Positions 23,402 through 31,002 of a stretch of 39,818 nt of DNA are shown in pieces. The stretch is from positions 1 to 39,818 of the IMG/VR virus record IMGVR_UViG_3300031565_000130; one strand, 5' to 3'. The position numbers and the translations under genes were made by a program. Every line of letters starts with the position of its first letter. Within the stretch, counting starts at the first letter, position 1. Below the pieces are notes generated by a model. It did not search any database, was not told the origin of the DNA, and saw only the letters and a program-made list of their open reading frames with translations. The DNA is from a virus.

Positions 23402-24877
23402 TTAAGCAGATAACATTATCATACCCGTTATCCCGTTAGGAACTGATTGTACTAATACTCCACTAGCATCAACAATTGCGATAGAAACTGAAGTAGTAGT
23501 TTTTAAAGTCCAAAACGCATGAGAGACAAATGGTGTAGGACCACCAGTGCTTCCTAATCCTAGCAATACCCCATAATTCGTAGAAGCAAGTGTTGTGCTA
23601 AAGTTGATAGTATACACACCGCCAGAGCCAGTGATCGTATCGACCTGCGATTGATCTTGTATATCAATTACATTACTAAGAGGCACTAGGGTATCCGTAA
23701 AAGTGAAATATACTCGAGGGGTAGATACACCAGATAAAGTACCAGTTGCATCGATTGAAAGACCATTAATAAACACCTCGCCAGTGCCAGTGGTAGTTAT
23801 ATTAATATCATTGTCAATGCTATTACTAATTGTATCACCGTTTAAACTAATACCTGCAGTAAGAGCGATTGAGGTAATATCGATAGCTGTATCTAAATTA
23901 ATAACTGGGTTTGTAGCTACACCATCCCCATCACTAATATTAATATTAGTCCCACCTAGAACTTCTCTAGTAGTCCATGTTTGTGGGGCAGTTGAGGTTA
24001 TAACTGAAAAACCTGTTGTATTAACATTATTTAGATTAAAAACAGAAGTAGGTAATTTAAAATCCATTATTCCACCAGGAGGAGATAGAGGACTGCCACT
24101 AATCTCTATTGAACTATCGCTGCTTTGAGCTGCCACTGAATTTATGCCAGTTGAGCCATCCGTAAGACGGATAGGATTCCAGCTTCCATTTGATGTCGAA
24201 TTATTATTTAGATACAAATAATATATATCTCCAGGCAAAACATCTGCGATAAGCAATAGCCCATCATTTGCTAGTATTTGAAAAGGAAATAAGCCAATAT
24301 TATTATATTGGATGTTTTGCCCAGGAGTTGCTAGAGTTGCATTTGGCAAAGTAATTGACCAGCCATTATCTCTTTGAATAAAGTTAGGGGAACTTATACC
24401 AACTGAAATAATGCCTGTACTCTGAACCCACTTACTATCGGAATTAATTGTACCATCCGTTACTTCTACAAAATCCCCCTTCTGCATTTCTGCGGGAGTA
24501 TCATAATTAGTAGCACGAGTTAATACCCAATTAATAGAAACACCATCGCCAACTGTGGTTACTGTATATATTCCATTCGTATTACTTAGCGGACTTTGAT
24601 TTTTCACAAGTATCCTTGATCCTAATCCTGGAGTTAAGCCATCAACAGCAAATATAGCAAATGCACCATTGTTAGTTAAAGTCGCCCCAACTCCCAAAGT
24701 TCCATTATTGTAAATAGCACCTAAATCACCAGTAGTCGCTCCATAACATGGTATCTGAATTTGCAATGTAGATACATTGTTGATATCAGCAACCACCTCT
24801 CCCCCTTGAAAGGAAAAAGGCCATGATAATATTATGTCGCCGTTTAAGTTAAGTGCTTGATATGAACTTTGTGCCAT
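23402..24877 (-). CDS. Fibre-like structural protein, 491 aa
   Basis: A beta-rich protein with a known phage-fibre pattern at about 45-165: GDLGAIYNNGTLGVGATLTN, then VDGLTPGLGSRILVKNQSPL, NGIYTVTTVGDGVSINWVLT and RATNYDTPAEMQKGDFVEV. This module occurs in tail-fibre and head-fibre proteins of many phages. The middle is repetitive (ITSIALTAGISLNGDTISNS) and the C-terminus ends in a short beta domain (NYGVLLGLGSTGG). It lies between scaffold-side genes and the decoration-like gene, so a head fibre is possible as well as a tail fibre. The start follows a short gap behind the 145-aa gene. Confidence 0.75.
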   Translation of the reverse strand: MAQSSYQALNLNGDIILSWPFSFQGGEVVADINNVSTLQIQIPCYGATTGDLGAIYNNGTLGVGATLTNNGAFAIFAVDGLTPGLGSRILVKNQSPLSNTNGIYTVTTVGDGVSINWVLTRATNYDTPAEMQKGDFVEVTDGTINSDSKWVQSTGIISVGISSPNFIQRDNGWSITLPNATLATPGQNIQYNNIGLFPFQILANDGLLLIADVLPGDIYYLYLNNNSTSNGSWNPIRLTDGSTGINSVAAQSSDSSIEISGSPLSPPGGIMDFKLPTSVFNLNNVNTTGFSVITSTAPQTWTTREVLGGTNINISDGDGVATNPVINLDTAIDITSIALTAGISLNGDTISNSIDNDINITTTGTGEVFINGLSIDATGTLSGVSTPRVYFTFTDTLVPLSNVIDIQDQSQVDTITGSGGVYTINFSTTLASTNYGVLLGLGSTGGPTPFVSHAFWTLKTTTSVSIAIVDASGVLVQSVPNGITGMIMLSA

Positions 24878-24895
24878 AAGTAATATTTATTTGAA

Positions 24896-25333
24896 TTAAG
24901 AAAAGCTATTAATTGAGTTTAGAGGTCTTGCAAAACCGCCCATATCGTTAGATACCCCTTGTAATGACTTCAATTTGTTTTCATTATGGGCATTAAATCT
25001 AGCTGTTGCTCTTTTTGAATACTCAGCGGGGCGTTCCATTAAAAGGACATCTTTAAATACCGAAAACTTATCAGCATGAGGATTGCGTCCTAGTGGATCT
25101 ATAAATGCCTTGTTCATTCTATCTGCGGGGACTGGAGTCCATCCTTGAGAAGTTAACACCTCTATTCTGTAATCGCTTTCCCCCCTGATATCTTTTCTAG
25201 CCCAGTGATAAACATACCCTTCTTTTTCTACGCCAGCTGGCAGAGATAAAGGATTGGCATAATCCAGGTCGTAAGTTTCTAACATTTCATGAGATCTTTT
25301 TTCAGCTTCTCTAGTAGTACGTGATGTAGTCAT
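24896..25333 (-). CDS. Conserved-type head-region protein, 145 aa
   Basis: A hydrophilic protein with the pattern GYVYHWARKDIRGESDYRIE, then SQGWTPVPADRM and VLLMERPAEYSKRATARFN. The order 'Y-W------R-----GW-PV-ADR-----LMERP-E' is found in small proteins encoded beside scaffold and capsid genes in many phages, though no function has been established to my knowledge. It follows the scaffold-like gene with a two-base gap. A role in head assembly is plausible. Confidence 0.65.
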   Translation of the reverse strand: MTTSRTTREAEKRSHEMLETYDLDYANPLSLPAGVEKEGYVYHWARKDIRGESDYRIEVLTSQGWTPVPADRMNKAFIDPLGRNPHADKFSVFKDVLLMERPAEYSKRATARFNAHNENKLKSLQGVSNDMGGFARPLNSINSFS

Positions 25334-25335
25334 AA

Positions 25336-26376
25336 TTATTTACCTTTTTTTAAATCTTCTAATTTATATCTAAGCCAATCCTTCTCTGTAATACCAGCGT
25401 TGGCACACATCCTTTTTTCATCAGCACTGAGTATTAACTGCCTTGAAGAAGGAGTCTTGCTACTAGGCGATGAGCTATAAGAGTTTCTAACGCTTCCAAT
25501 ATGAGCGGCTGACTCTAAATTTTTTGCATTTTTTTGAGCCTTGTTTTTGCTCCCAGCATGGATTCTATTGTTAACCTCCCCAATATATTTATCTATTTCT
25601 TCAAAATATTCTTCGGAAAAATAAGCATCTTGCTGGCCATTCTTAACTAAAGCCCCATCTAAATGCTTAATAAACTGAGAGACTTCACTCGCTAATTCAG
25701 GGTTATATTCACGAGAGTCTGGTTGTAGATAAGTATGATTATCAAGCCAATCCGTAGCTATTGCTTGTTCAATCTCGTCATGCGCTTCAGGAGCAGGTTC
25801 GTTATTAACTTGTGAAGAATTTTGAGATGATGAAGATTGCCATTTTTCAAGTTCATTAACATTATTTGCCGCTCTAGTTAATGCCATATCGGCTTCAATT
25901 AAAGCATCTATATCGCCTTCTTCTATTGCTCTTTTTTTATGCTCTTTAGCTTTTTCTAATTCAGAATAAGTAGTTTTACCATAGTGGTATGTACCTGAAT
26001 CTAAAGACTCTGCCAGCATTTCCTTTAGCCTTGCATTTTCTTCTAAAGCAATTCTTTTTTCGGCTAATGCTTTATACCTACTTCTTTTTATTTTCCATAT
26101 TTTGTCTAATTTTTGAGGCTCTTTTTTTGAGGCATCATCTTCTAAATCTTTGTCTTCTTCTCCTCTCTCGAGAGAAACTTCTCCTTCCGTAGACTCCCCA
26201 GCTTCTTCTTCTGGAAAATCTTCTTCTCCCTCTTGGGGGTCTTCTTCAGACTGAACTTCTTCATCTTCATTCTTTAATCTTTCTATTTCTTCTAAGGCCT
26301 GTTGTATTTCAACTAAACCGCTAGCGTCTTCTAAACTATTATCTAGATCAGCTGCAACGTCATTATTATTTGTCAT
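25336..26376 (-). CDS. Scaffold-like protein, 346 aa
   Basis: Position (between portal/GroES-like genes and the capsid gene) and composition fit a scaffolding protein. Residues about 1-90 are very acidic (NEDEEVQSEEDPQEGEEDFP), then a basic segment, then long coiled-coil helices (YSELEKAKEHKKRAIEEG, MALTRAANNVNELEKW). The C-terminus is Ser/Lys-rich with a small helical end (SADEKRMCANAGITEKDWLR), which may contact the capsid. Scaffolds guide procapsid assembly and leave before or during packaging. Sequence identity with known scaffolds is not recognisable, which is normal for this class. Confidence 0.72.
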   Translation of the reverse strand: MTNNNDVAADLDNSLEDASGLVEIQQALEEIERLKNEDEEVQSEEDPQEGEEDFPEEEAGESTEGEVSLERGEEDKDLEDDASKKEPQKLDKIWKIKRSRYKALAEKRIALEENARLKEMLAESLDSGTYHYGKTTYSELEKAKEHKKRAIEEGDIDALIEADMALTRAANNVNELEKWQSSSSQNSSQVNNEPAPEAHDEIEQAIATDWLDNHTYLQPDSREYNPELASEVSQFIKHLDGALVKNGQQDAYFSEEYFEEIDKYIGEVNNRIHAGSKNKAQKNAKNLESAAHIGSVRNSYSSSPSSKTPSSRQLILSADEKRMCANAGITEKDWLRYKLEDLKKGK

Positions 26377-26393
26377 TCATTTAATCCTTTTAT

Positions 26394-26828
26394 TTAAACT
26401 GAAATTCTAGCAATCGATCTAGGATCATCTATTACTTTAAGGACAGCATCTTCATTAAGAGTTATCGTAGTAAGGCCGTTATATGAATAAGTAGTCCCGT
26501 GCGCTCTTGGGAACATAACCCAATCTCCTACTTTGCAATAAGGACCAGTTAACTTGTAACGATCATCCTTGTAAGCCCCTGTTGACAACTTGACCACCAA
26601 GCCTGTGAAATTAATAAGCTTGTTATCTTTATTTAATTGATCCACGGTGTTGTCAGCTAGAAATATCGAGCCAACCTTTGATATTTTCTGTGGTACATAT
26701 ACTCTAATTACTACCTGCCAACCTTTAGGGTTATCCCCTTGATATTTGGCTACTTCTTCCTCTAAGTTGTAATTCTCGAAGTCTATACCTGTATCGTCTT
26801 CCATAATTTTTTGTATAGATTTACTCAT
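26394..26828 (-). CDS. GroES-like co-chaperonin-fold protein
   Basis: I place the start at MSKSIQKIM (144 aa), because an AAAGGAGA ribosome-binding site lies five bases before this ATG; a longer reading from an upstream ATG has none. Residues about 35-130 look like a GroES barrel: PKGWQVVIRVYVPQKISKVG, then FTGLVVKLSTGAYKDDRY, YCKVGDWVMFPRA and NEDAVLKVIDDP. Podoviruses often encode such a protein between portal and scaffold, presumably to help fold the capsid protein with host GroEL. The 59-aa gene upstream overlaps the start by eight bases. Confidence 0.75.
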   Translation of the reverse strand: MSKSIQKIMEDDTGIDFENYNLEEEVAKYQGDNPKGWQVVIRVYVPQKISKVGSIFLADNTVDQLNKDNKLINFTGLVVKLSTGAYKDDRYKLTGPYCKVGDWVMFPRAHGTTYSYNGLTTITLNEDAVLKVIDDPRSIARISV

Positions 26829-27000
26829 CATTTCTCCTTTTAAATGTATCGTTGCATATATCAATAGCATCTTGTAAGCCTTTGATTTGGCCTACTAGAA
26901 ACCTGTAAGAAGCAAAATCTAGAACCTTACCTTGTGCCACGTAATTCACTATTTGTTGTTTTGCTTCTTTTAATTGTTCGGTTAATCTACCGTGCATCAT
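26821..27000 (-). CDS. Small helical protein between portal and GroES-like gene, 59 aa
   Basis: A short gene that starts MMHGRLTEQLKEAKQQIVNY and ends in the GroES-like gene, overlapping its start by eight bases. Its ATG abuts the stop of the 95-aa gene. The pattern 'L-EQL-EAK-QIV-YVAQGKV-DFASYRFLVGQIKGL--A' is that of tiny conserved proteins found in the same place in many podoviruses (short, two helices, 'GQI-GL--AI'). I regard it as real because of this match and because it fills the gap exactly. The function is unknown. Confidence 0.75.
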   Translation of the reverse strand: MMHGRLTEQLKEAKQQIVNYVAQGKVLDFASYRFLVGQIKGLQDAIDICNDTFKRRNDE

Positions 27001-27288
27001 TTAGAGAATGTCTTTCAAAGATTTCTTTTTAAATGATTTTGGTAGACCTTGGGATGTTGCTTCCCCGTGTCTAATCTTAGCCACACCGCCCATAGCAAAC
27101 TTTTGAGCAGTGTTCTTTTGGACAGAACCACCTTCTTTGTAAGCTCTCATCTTGCTTTTATCAGCGCATGACTTTGACTTATAAACGTCCTCTGCTTTAC
27201 CTGGATGATTGAGTAACTTTTCAGCCTTCTCTCTCATAGAGTCTTTTTTGCCTTGGTAACCAGCTTTCATATTTTTAGTAAATTCCAT
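27001..27288 (-). CDS. Small basic phage protein, 95 aa
   Basis: A Lys-rich protein with the stretch AYKEGGSVQKNTAQKFAMGG followed by VAKIRHGEATSQG. Short proteins with 'GG-V----AMGGVAK-R-G-A' occur behind portal genes of marine podoviruses; their role is not known to me. The C-terminus is strongly basic (LPKSFKKKSLKDIL). It lies four bases behind the portal gene and directly before the 59-aa gene, in one translational unit. Confidence 0.68.
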   Translation of the reverse strand: MEFTKNMKAGYQGKKDSMREKAEKLLNHPGKAEDVYKSKSCADKSKMRAYKEGGSVQKNTAQKFAMGGVAKIRHGEATSQGLPKSFKKKSLKDIL

Positions 27289-27292
27289 AGTT

Positions 27293-29674
27293 TTAAACTC
27301 CTTGTTTAGTTAATTCAGTTTGTGATTTTAGTTGGGCTATATCTTCAGATGACTCAATTTTAGCTTTCTCTTTTTCGAAATCTAATTGAGTTTTAAAGCT
27401 TTCTGATTCTGTTTTTTGAGTTGATATATCCTCGTTAGATTCAATCTTGGCTTTTTCTTTTTCGAAATCTAGTTGTGCCTTAAAGATATCTGTTTCTGTT
27501 TTTTGAGTTGCCATTCTTTCTCTGGCTTCTATTTCAGCTCGTTTTTGCTCAATATCCGCTAATATCAACTGGTTAGGGTCGATTGGCTCTTGTTGTTCAG
27601 GTTTATTAGCCTGTACATCTTCTAAAGATCCTGCAATAGACAGGGCAATAGTATTTTGAACTTGTGGATCAACTATTTGTTCAAGCGGCGGTAGCTCCAT
27701 ACCAAGTAACTGCTGCATTTCCATTAAATATGCAAAGGCATCATGCTCTTTAATATGCGCCATAATGCTTGGTTGAAACTCAGGGTGAGATTCAGCAAAC
27801 ATTGCATGAACTAATTTATGAGCTGCGTGATCTTGCCAGATAGCCGCTTTTAAAGGCTTATCATTCATAGCGTTTAAGTTTTCGCTAACAGGATCTAATG
27901 GCAATATTTCTTCTTCTTGAGGTGGTTCTGGGATTAAGATTTTATCTATCTCTTGTGAAGCCATCCCTTGCGCCTCGTAGTTCAATTTCAACACTTCTCT
28001 TAGATTATGAAGTTCAGGTGCTTGTAGAGCTGTTCTTAAAATTGAATCAGCCTTCATCATTCTTTGAGGAGCGGAGTTTATTGATGGATCAGAAATTGGA
28101 ATGATTACTACTTCTTCAGCAAAATCATTTCCAGTAATAGATCTTTGTTGGTTTTCAGTGCTAAACTCTTGTGTATCGAGAGTATTTCTAAAAATCTTAT
28201 CTATTAGCTGTAATTCCCTAGTAAAGGAAACATGTATTGAACGTAAAACTGCTGATTGAATACGATTATTTGTCTCTAAAAGTGCAAGGGTAGTCCCAGT
28301 CGGGATATCTTCTTTTGATTGAAGCATGCCCATTTCACTAGTAGAGGCTAGCTCTTTGCATTGATTGACTATTTCTAATCTAAGTTCACGAAGTGCGCCA
28401 GATGGTTCAGAATAAGGAAGGGGCATAAAAGCTTCGGCTAGTGGAATGCCACCTGTATCTACTTCTACGAATTGCCCTGGTCCTATAACTAAATCGTTAT
28501 TTTGTTGCTTAAATCCTTTCGCTCTAAGGCCACCAGGAAGGTTTTTAAATGAACCTGCATCTACTAACTGACGTAATACTGTCGTTAAAGTAATAGCATT
28601 TGAACCAATAAGATGAGCAAGCCCTATCCCATAAATACCGAATCCAGGTAAGTAGTTATATTGAACAAAATACTCTTCTCTTTCCTTCTCAGCATCTTCT
28701 TCTTTCCAGTTTTTCCTAATCGAAAGTATCTCTTTAGAAATCTTATCGATTGTTACTATATATGGCAATGGTACGGTATTTTCCGTCTTAGAATCATCGC
28801 CATCTTCTGTAAAATCTTGTAAATTAAGATATGTATGAACTTCATATATTGGGAATAAAGAGCGTTTGTTATATACGCTAATATCAACATCGTCTTTCTT
28901 CTTAGTAGGATTTAATTCATCCTCATCGGTATTTTCTAGAGTTTTTAAATAAGGTAATTCAACATCTCGATAAATATCGTTTTGTTGATTTAGAATAATC
29001 TCCCTTTTAGAAAGGTGCAAAATATGAGTTAGACGATTCGATTCAAGAATAGAAGTGCAATCAGCATCAATTACAAAATCCTCTGGCATAATAAAGCGAC
29101 TCAAAGGTCTCTTTAATAGCTTGTCGTAGTATACTTTTTTAAAGCCACTACCATAAAAACCTAAATAAAGTAGAAATCTTTCAAAATCGGAATAATAAGA
29201 CTCATCTTGAACGGTTAAATAGTAATTCAACCAATCTCTAGTTAGCTCACCTTTTCTTTCTATTTCTTCATCGCTATTCCCATTAATCTTAAAGCCTGCT
29301 GGACCTGATTGAGGCAGCAATTCTGCTCTAGTAGTTGCATAGAAACGGATTAAAGCCGTTGAAAGAGTTGTATCAAAAGTTCTAGTTGCTTGACTAAATG
29401 GGGTATTCTTTAAATCTTCTAAAGAAAAGCCAAGATATTGCTTTGCTTTTTCAACTGATGCAAGCCAATCTTGCCTAGCCTCGATATCCTTTTCAATAGA
29501 CTCAAGTAAAAAACTAGATAATCTCTTTCTAGCCTCTTCAGAAAACTTAATAGCTAAATTAGCGTAGAAGGAGCTTTCTTTGTCCTCCTTTGCTGGAGGA
29601 GGGCCAACTTCATATACGCTAGAGCCATCTTCTAGCTCTTCAATCTTTCTGATATCATCATCGGACGTTTTCAT
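27293..29674 (-). CDS. Portal protein (podovirus, P22-like)
   Basis: A 793-aa protein of the size of P22-type portals. Typical segments are FLLESIEKDIEARQDWLASV (near 50-70), PQSGPAGFKINGNSDEE, LYLGFYGSGFKKVYYD, FIMPEDFVIDADCTSI and YFVQYNYLPGFGIYGIGLAH. The region with LLALLET-type 'TGTTLALLETNNRIQSAVLR' near 455-475 matches the portal signature of this group. The C-terminal 80 residues are coiled coil and contain two near-identical blocks (TQKTETDIFKAQLDFEKEK and TQKTESESFKTQLDFEKEK), the barrel-like tail seen in long portals. It is the first gene of the late block and has a 12-bp inverted repeat in its leader. Confidence 0.9.
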   Translation of the reverse strand: MKTSDDDIRKIEELEDGSSVYEVGPPPAKEDKESSFYANLAIKFSEEARKRLSSFLLESIEKDIEARQDWLASVEKAKQYLGFSLEDLKNTPFSQATRTFDTTLSTALIRFYATTRAELLPQSGPAGFKINGNSDEEIERKGELTRDWLNYYLTVQDESYYSDFERFLLYLGFYGSGFKKVYYDKLLKRPLSRFIMPEDFVIDADCTSILESNRLTHILHLSKREIILNQQNDIYRDVELPYLKTLENTDEDELNPTKKKDDVDISVYNKRSLFPIYEVHTYLNLQDFTEDGDDSKTENTVPLPYIVTIDKISKEILSIRKNWKEEDAEKEREEYFVQYNYLPGFGIYGIGLAHLIGSNAITLTTVLRQLVDAGSFKNLPGGLRAKGFKQQNNDLVIGPGQFVEVDTGGIPLAEAFMPLPYSEPSGALRELRLEIVNQCKELASTSEMGMLQSKEDIPTGTTLALLETNNRIQSAVLRSIHVSFTRELQLIDKIFRNTLDTQEFSTENQQRSITGNDFAEEVVIIPISDPSINSAPQRMMKADSILRTALQAPELHNLREVLKLNYEAQGMASQEIDKILIPEPPQEEEILPLDPVSENLNAMNDKPLKAAIWQDHAAHKLVHAMFAESHPEFQPSIMAHIKEHDAFAYLMEMQQLLGMELPPLEQIVDPQVQNTIALSIAGSLEDVQANKPEQQEPIDPNQLILADIEQKRAEIEARERMATQKTETDIFKAQLDFEKEKAKIESNEDISTQKTESESFKTQLDFEKEKAKIESSEDIAQLKSQTELTKQGV

Positions 29675-29712
29675 ATATAAATGAATAACCTCATGTTTTT
29701 ATTGGGCGAACC

Positions 29713-29755
29713 CCAGCGAATATTTTTAGCCGATCAAAACTTCAATATTCGCTGG
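29713..29755. repeat. 12-bp perfect inverted repeat between divergent genes
   Basis: CCAGCGAATATT at 29713-29724 and its exact complement at 29744-29755, with a 19-base spacer. It lies between the portal gene (minus) and the 113-aa gene (plus), closer to the portal, so it would be in the portal leader RNA or form an operator. On neither strand is it followed by a U-tract, which argues against a terminator. Confidence 0.8.
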
Positions 29756-29831
29756 TACACATATACAGCATCTCGTACACTGCAAGTACTTATATACTAT
29801 ACATCTAAATATAATAAAGAGATTATATCAC

Positions 29832-30173
29832 ATGTTTGAAATTATTGATAAATTCGTTAAAAAACTGTCAAAGCTAGAGAACTACTGCGTTTTAAGGCAG
29901 GAGAAAGAGCATATTATCGTAGGCACTAAAATAATTATTAGTGAGCATAAAGAGTTTTTGGGTAATGTTTTCCAACCACGATCACAAAATGTTGACAAAG
30001 AGCTACCTGTTTTCTTTCTTGTAACAATTGCAAAGAAGCCTTTAGATATAGATAAAATATTCATCAAGCATAAATTGCCGATTTTGAGCATCAATAACAA
30101 AAAGGGAATTTCCACTGTAGAAGGTGTTGAGGATTTGTTAGAAGAATTTGTAATGAATGAATTTAAGTATTAA
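29832..30173 (+). CDS. Hypothetical protein, 113 aa
   Basis: A 113-aa soluble protein with mixed Lys/Glu content and short hydrophobic strands (KEHIIVGTKIIISEHKEF, LPVFFLVTIAKKPL, HKLPILSINNKKGISTVEG). It has no family that I recognise. It is transcribed away from the portal gene, with TATACTATACATC and an AAGAGA stretch shortly before the ATG. It may be an early or regulatory gene, since it is one of few plus-strand genes, but nothing in the sequence shows a function. Confidence 0.5.
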   Translation: MFEIIDKFVKKLSKLENYCVLRQEKEHIIVGTKIIISEHKEFLGNVFQPRSQNVDKELPVFFLVTIAKKPLDIDKIFIKHKLPILSINNKKGISTVEGVEDLLEEFVMNEFKY

Positions 30174-30207
30174 AAGGCCATGTCTATTTTGGGTCACAGA
30201 GGTTACG

Positions 30208-30236
30208 TTGACATTTGAAAGAATAATTGTTATACT
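30208..30236 (+). promoter_or_regulatory. Sigma70-type promoter
   Basis: TTGACA at 30208-30213 and TATACT at 30231-30236, separated by exactly 17 bases. This is close to the bacterial consensus and by eye the best of the promoter candidates I examined. It points into a 402-base gene-free stretch (30174-30575), not directly at an obvious gene. Confidence 0.72.
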
Positions 30237-30242
30237 AAAGGA

Positions 30243-30365
30243 TATAAATTATGTTTGTTTCTAGAATTAAGAACCCAAAATTTTTCATCGAACTGCGGGT
30301 TATTAATTCACTCGTAAGTTGTGTACTTTCTATTAAAAGGGTCTCATTATTGAGGCTCTTTTTTT
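30243..30365 (+). ncRNA. Candidate small RNA of about 120 nt
   Basis: Transcription from the promoter at 30208-30236 should start near 30243 and stop at the terminator ending near 30365. No convincing gene lies between. A 47-codon frame from 30251 runs through the terminator, and its apparent AAAGGA ribosome-binding site lies upstream of the expected transcript start, so it is unlikely to be translated. The target and function are unknown. It could also be the leader of the helix-turn-helix gene at 30576 controlled by attenuation. Confidence 0.45.
30339..30365 (+). terminator. Rho-independent terminator
   Basis: GGGTCTC (30339-30345) and GAGGCTC (30352-30358) form a 7-bp stem with two G-U pairs around the loop ATTATT, followed by seven T residues. 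Confidence 0.75.
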
Positions 30366-30530
30366 ATATGTACTGCCCTAGCCCAATCAAATAATTTATA
30401 AATATGCTAGAGCTTCTTGATTAATTTGAAAAATCAATTAAAATTAGAACTGAAAACTTTCAGTTGTTTTCGTCTGTATAATCTAACGTCCTTGTAAGTT
30501 GGTAGATTAACAAAAGTGTTTATTGTATTG

Positions 30531-30561
30531 AAGAGCCTTCGTACCCAGTGCGACGGCTCTT
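30531..30561 (+). terminator. Hairpin before the HTH gene, possible attenuator
   Basis: AAGAGCC (30531-30537) pairs with GGCTCTT (30555-30561), and the inner TCG with CGA, across one mismatch. Only TTTAT follows, so termination would be weak. A TATAAT box lies at 30477-30482 without a clear -35. The hairpin ends 14 bases before the ATG at 30576, so it may hide or expose that start. Between the two hairpins (30366-30530) I see only AT-rich sequence. Confidence 0.5.
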
Positions 30562-30575
30562 TATAAAAAAGTCCT

Positions 30576-30944
30576 ATGAAAAAAGAAGATAAAATATTTA
30601 CAGCAGAAGAATTGCTAAAGGTAGCTATATTAGCCGAAGTTTTAACCAGCGATAAAGTAGCTAAGCATTTTATGATAACTCCCGAACGCTTCTGTAGGTT
30701 AAAAAAATCACAACCAGAGTTAGCGATATCTTATAATAAAGGGGCTAACATCAGAAGGCAAGAAGGGATAAAACTACCTCCTAAGCCTGTTACCCCTAAG
30801 CTCATAACAATTACAGAGCGGACATTAAACGCATCTTGGGAATTACAAAGTAATACAAACTCCTTAGATAACTTTCAAAAACAATTCAAAGAAAATAAAG
30901 AAAGAGAACTTAGAAAGGAGTTTGCTGAGTTGTACTTTGTTTAG
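30576..30944 (+). CDS. Helix-turn-helix protein, candidate small terminase subunit
   Basis: A 122-aa protein with a likely helix-turn-helix at about 27-55: TSDKVAKHFMITPERFCRLK, then KSQPELAISYNKG. The spacing 'VA--F-IT---F--L----PEL---Y-KG' is typical of phage terminase small subunits and related DNA-binding proteins. The rest is helical and basic with a Pro-rich linker (GIKLPPKPVTPKLI), in keeping with an oligomerising C-terminal part. It lies near the large terminase but on the opposite strand, which is unusual for such a pair. A regulatory role is the main alternative. Confidence 0.5.
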   Translation: MKKEDKIFTAEELLKVAILAEVLTSDKVAKHFMITPERFCRLKKSQPELAISYNKGANIRRQEGIKLPPKPVTPKLITITERTLNASWELQSNTNSLDNFQKQFKENKERELRKEFAELYFV

Positions 30945-31002
30945 AATTGGCAAAACCATGCTAAGACATTGGCAAAAACCCGTGGCCAGTTACTGTGGGG
31001 TA

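Noticed and set aside
26829-26870. Longer N-terminus of the GroES-like protein
   Set aside because: The upstream ATG lacks a ribosome-binding site and would lie in the 59-aa gene; the ATG at 26828 has AAAGGAGA five bases before it.
30251-30394. 47-codon frame behind the strong promoter
   Set aside because: It runs through a rho-independent terminator, its ribosome-binding site would lie upstream of the transcript start, and the product resembles nothing I know.
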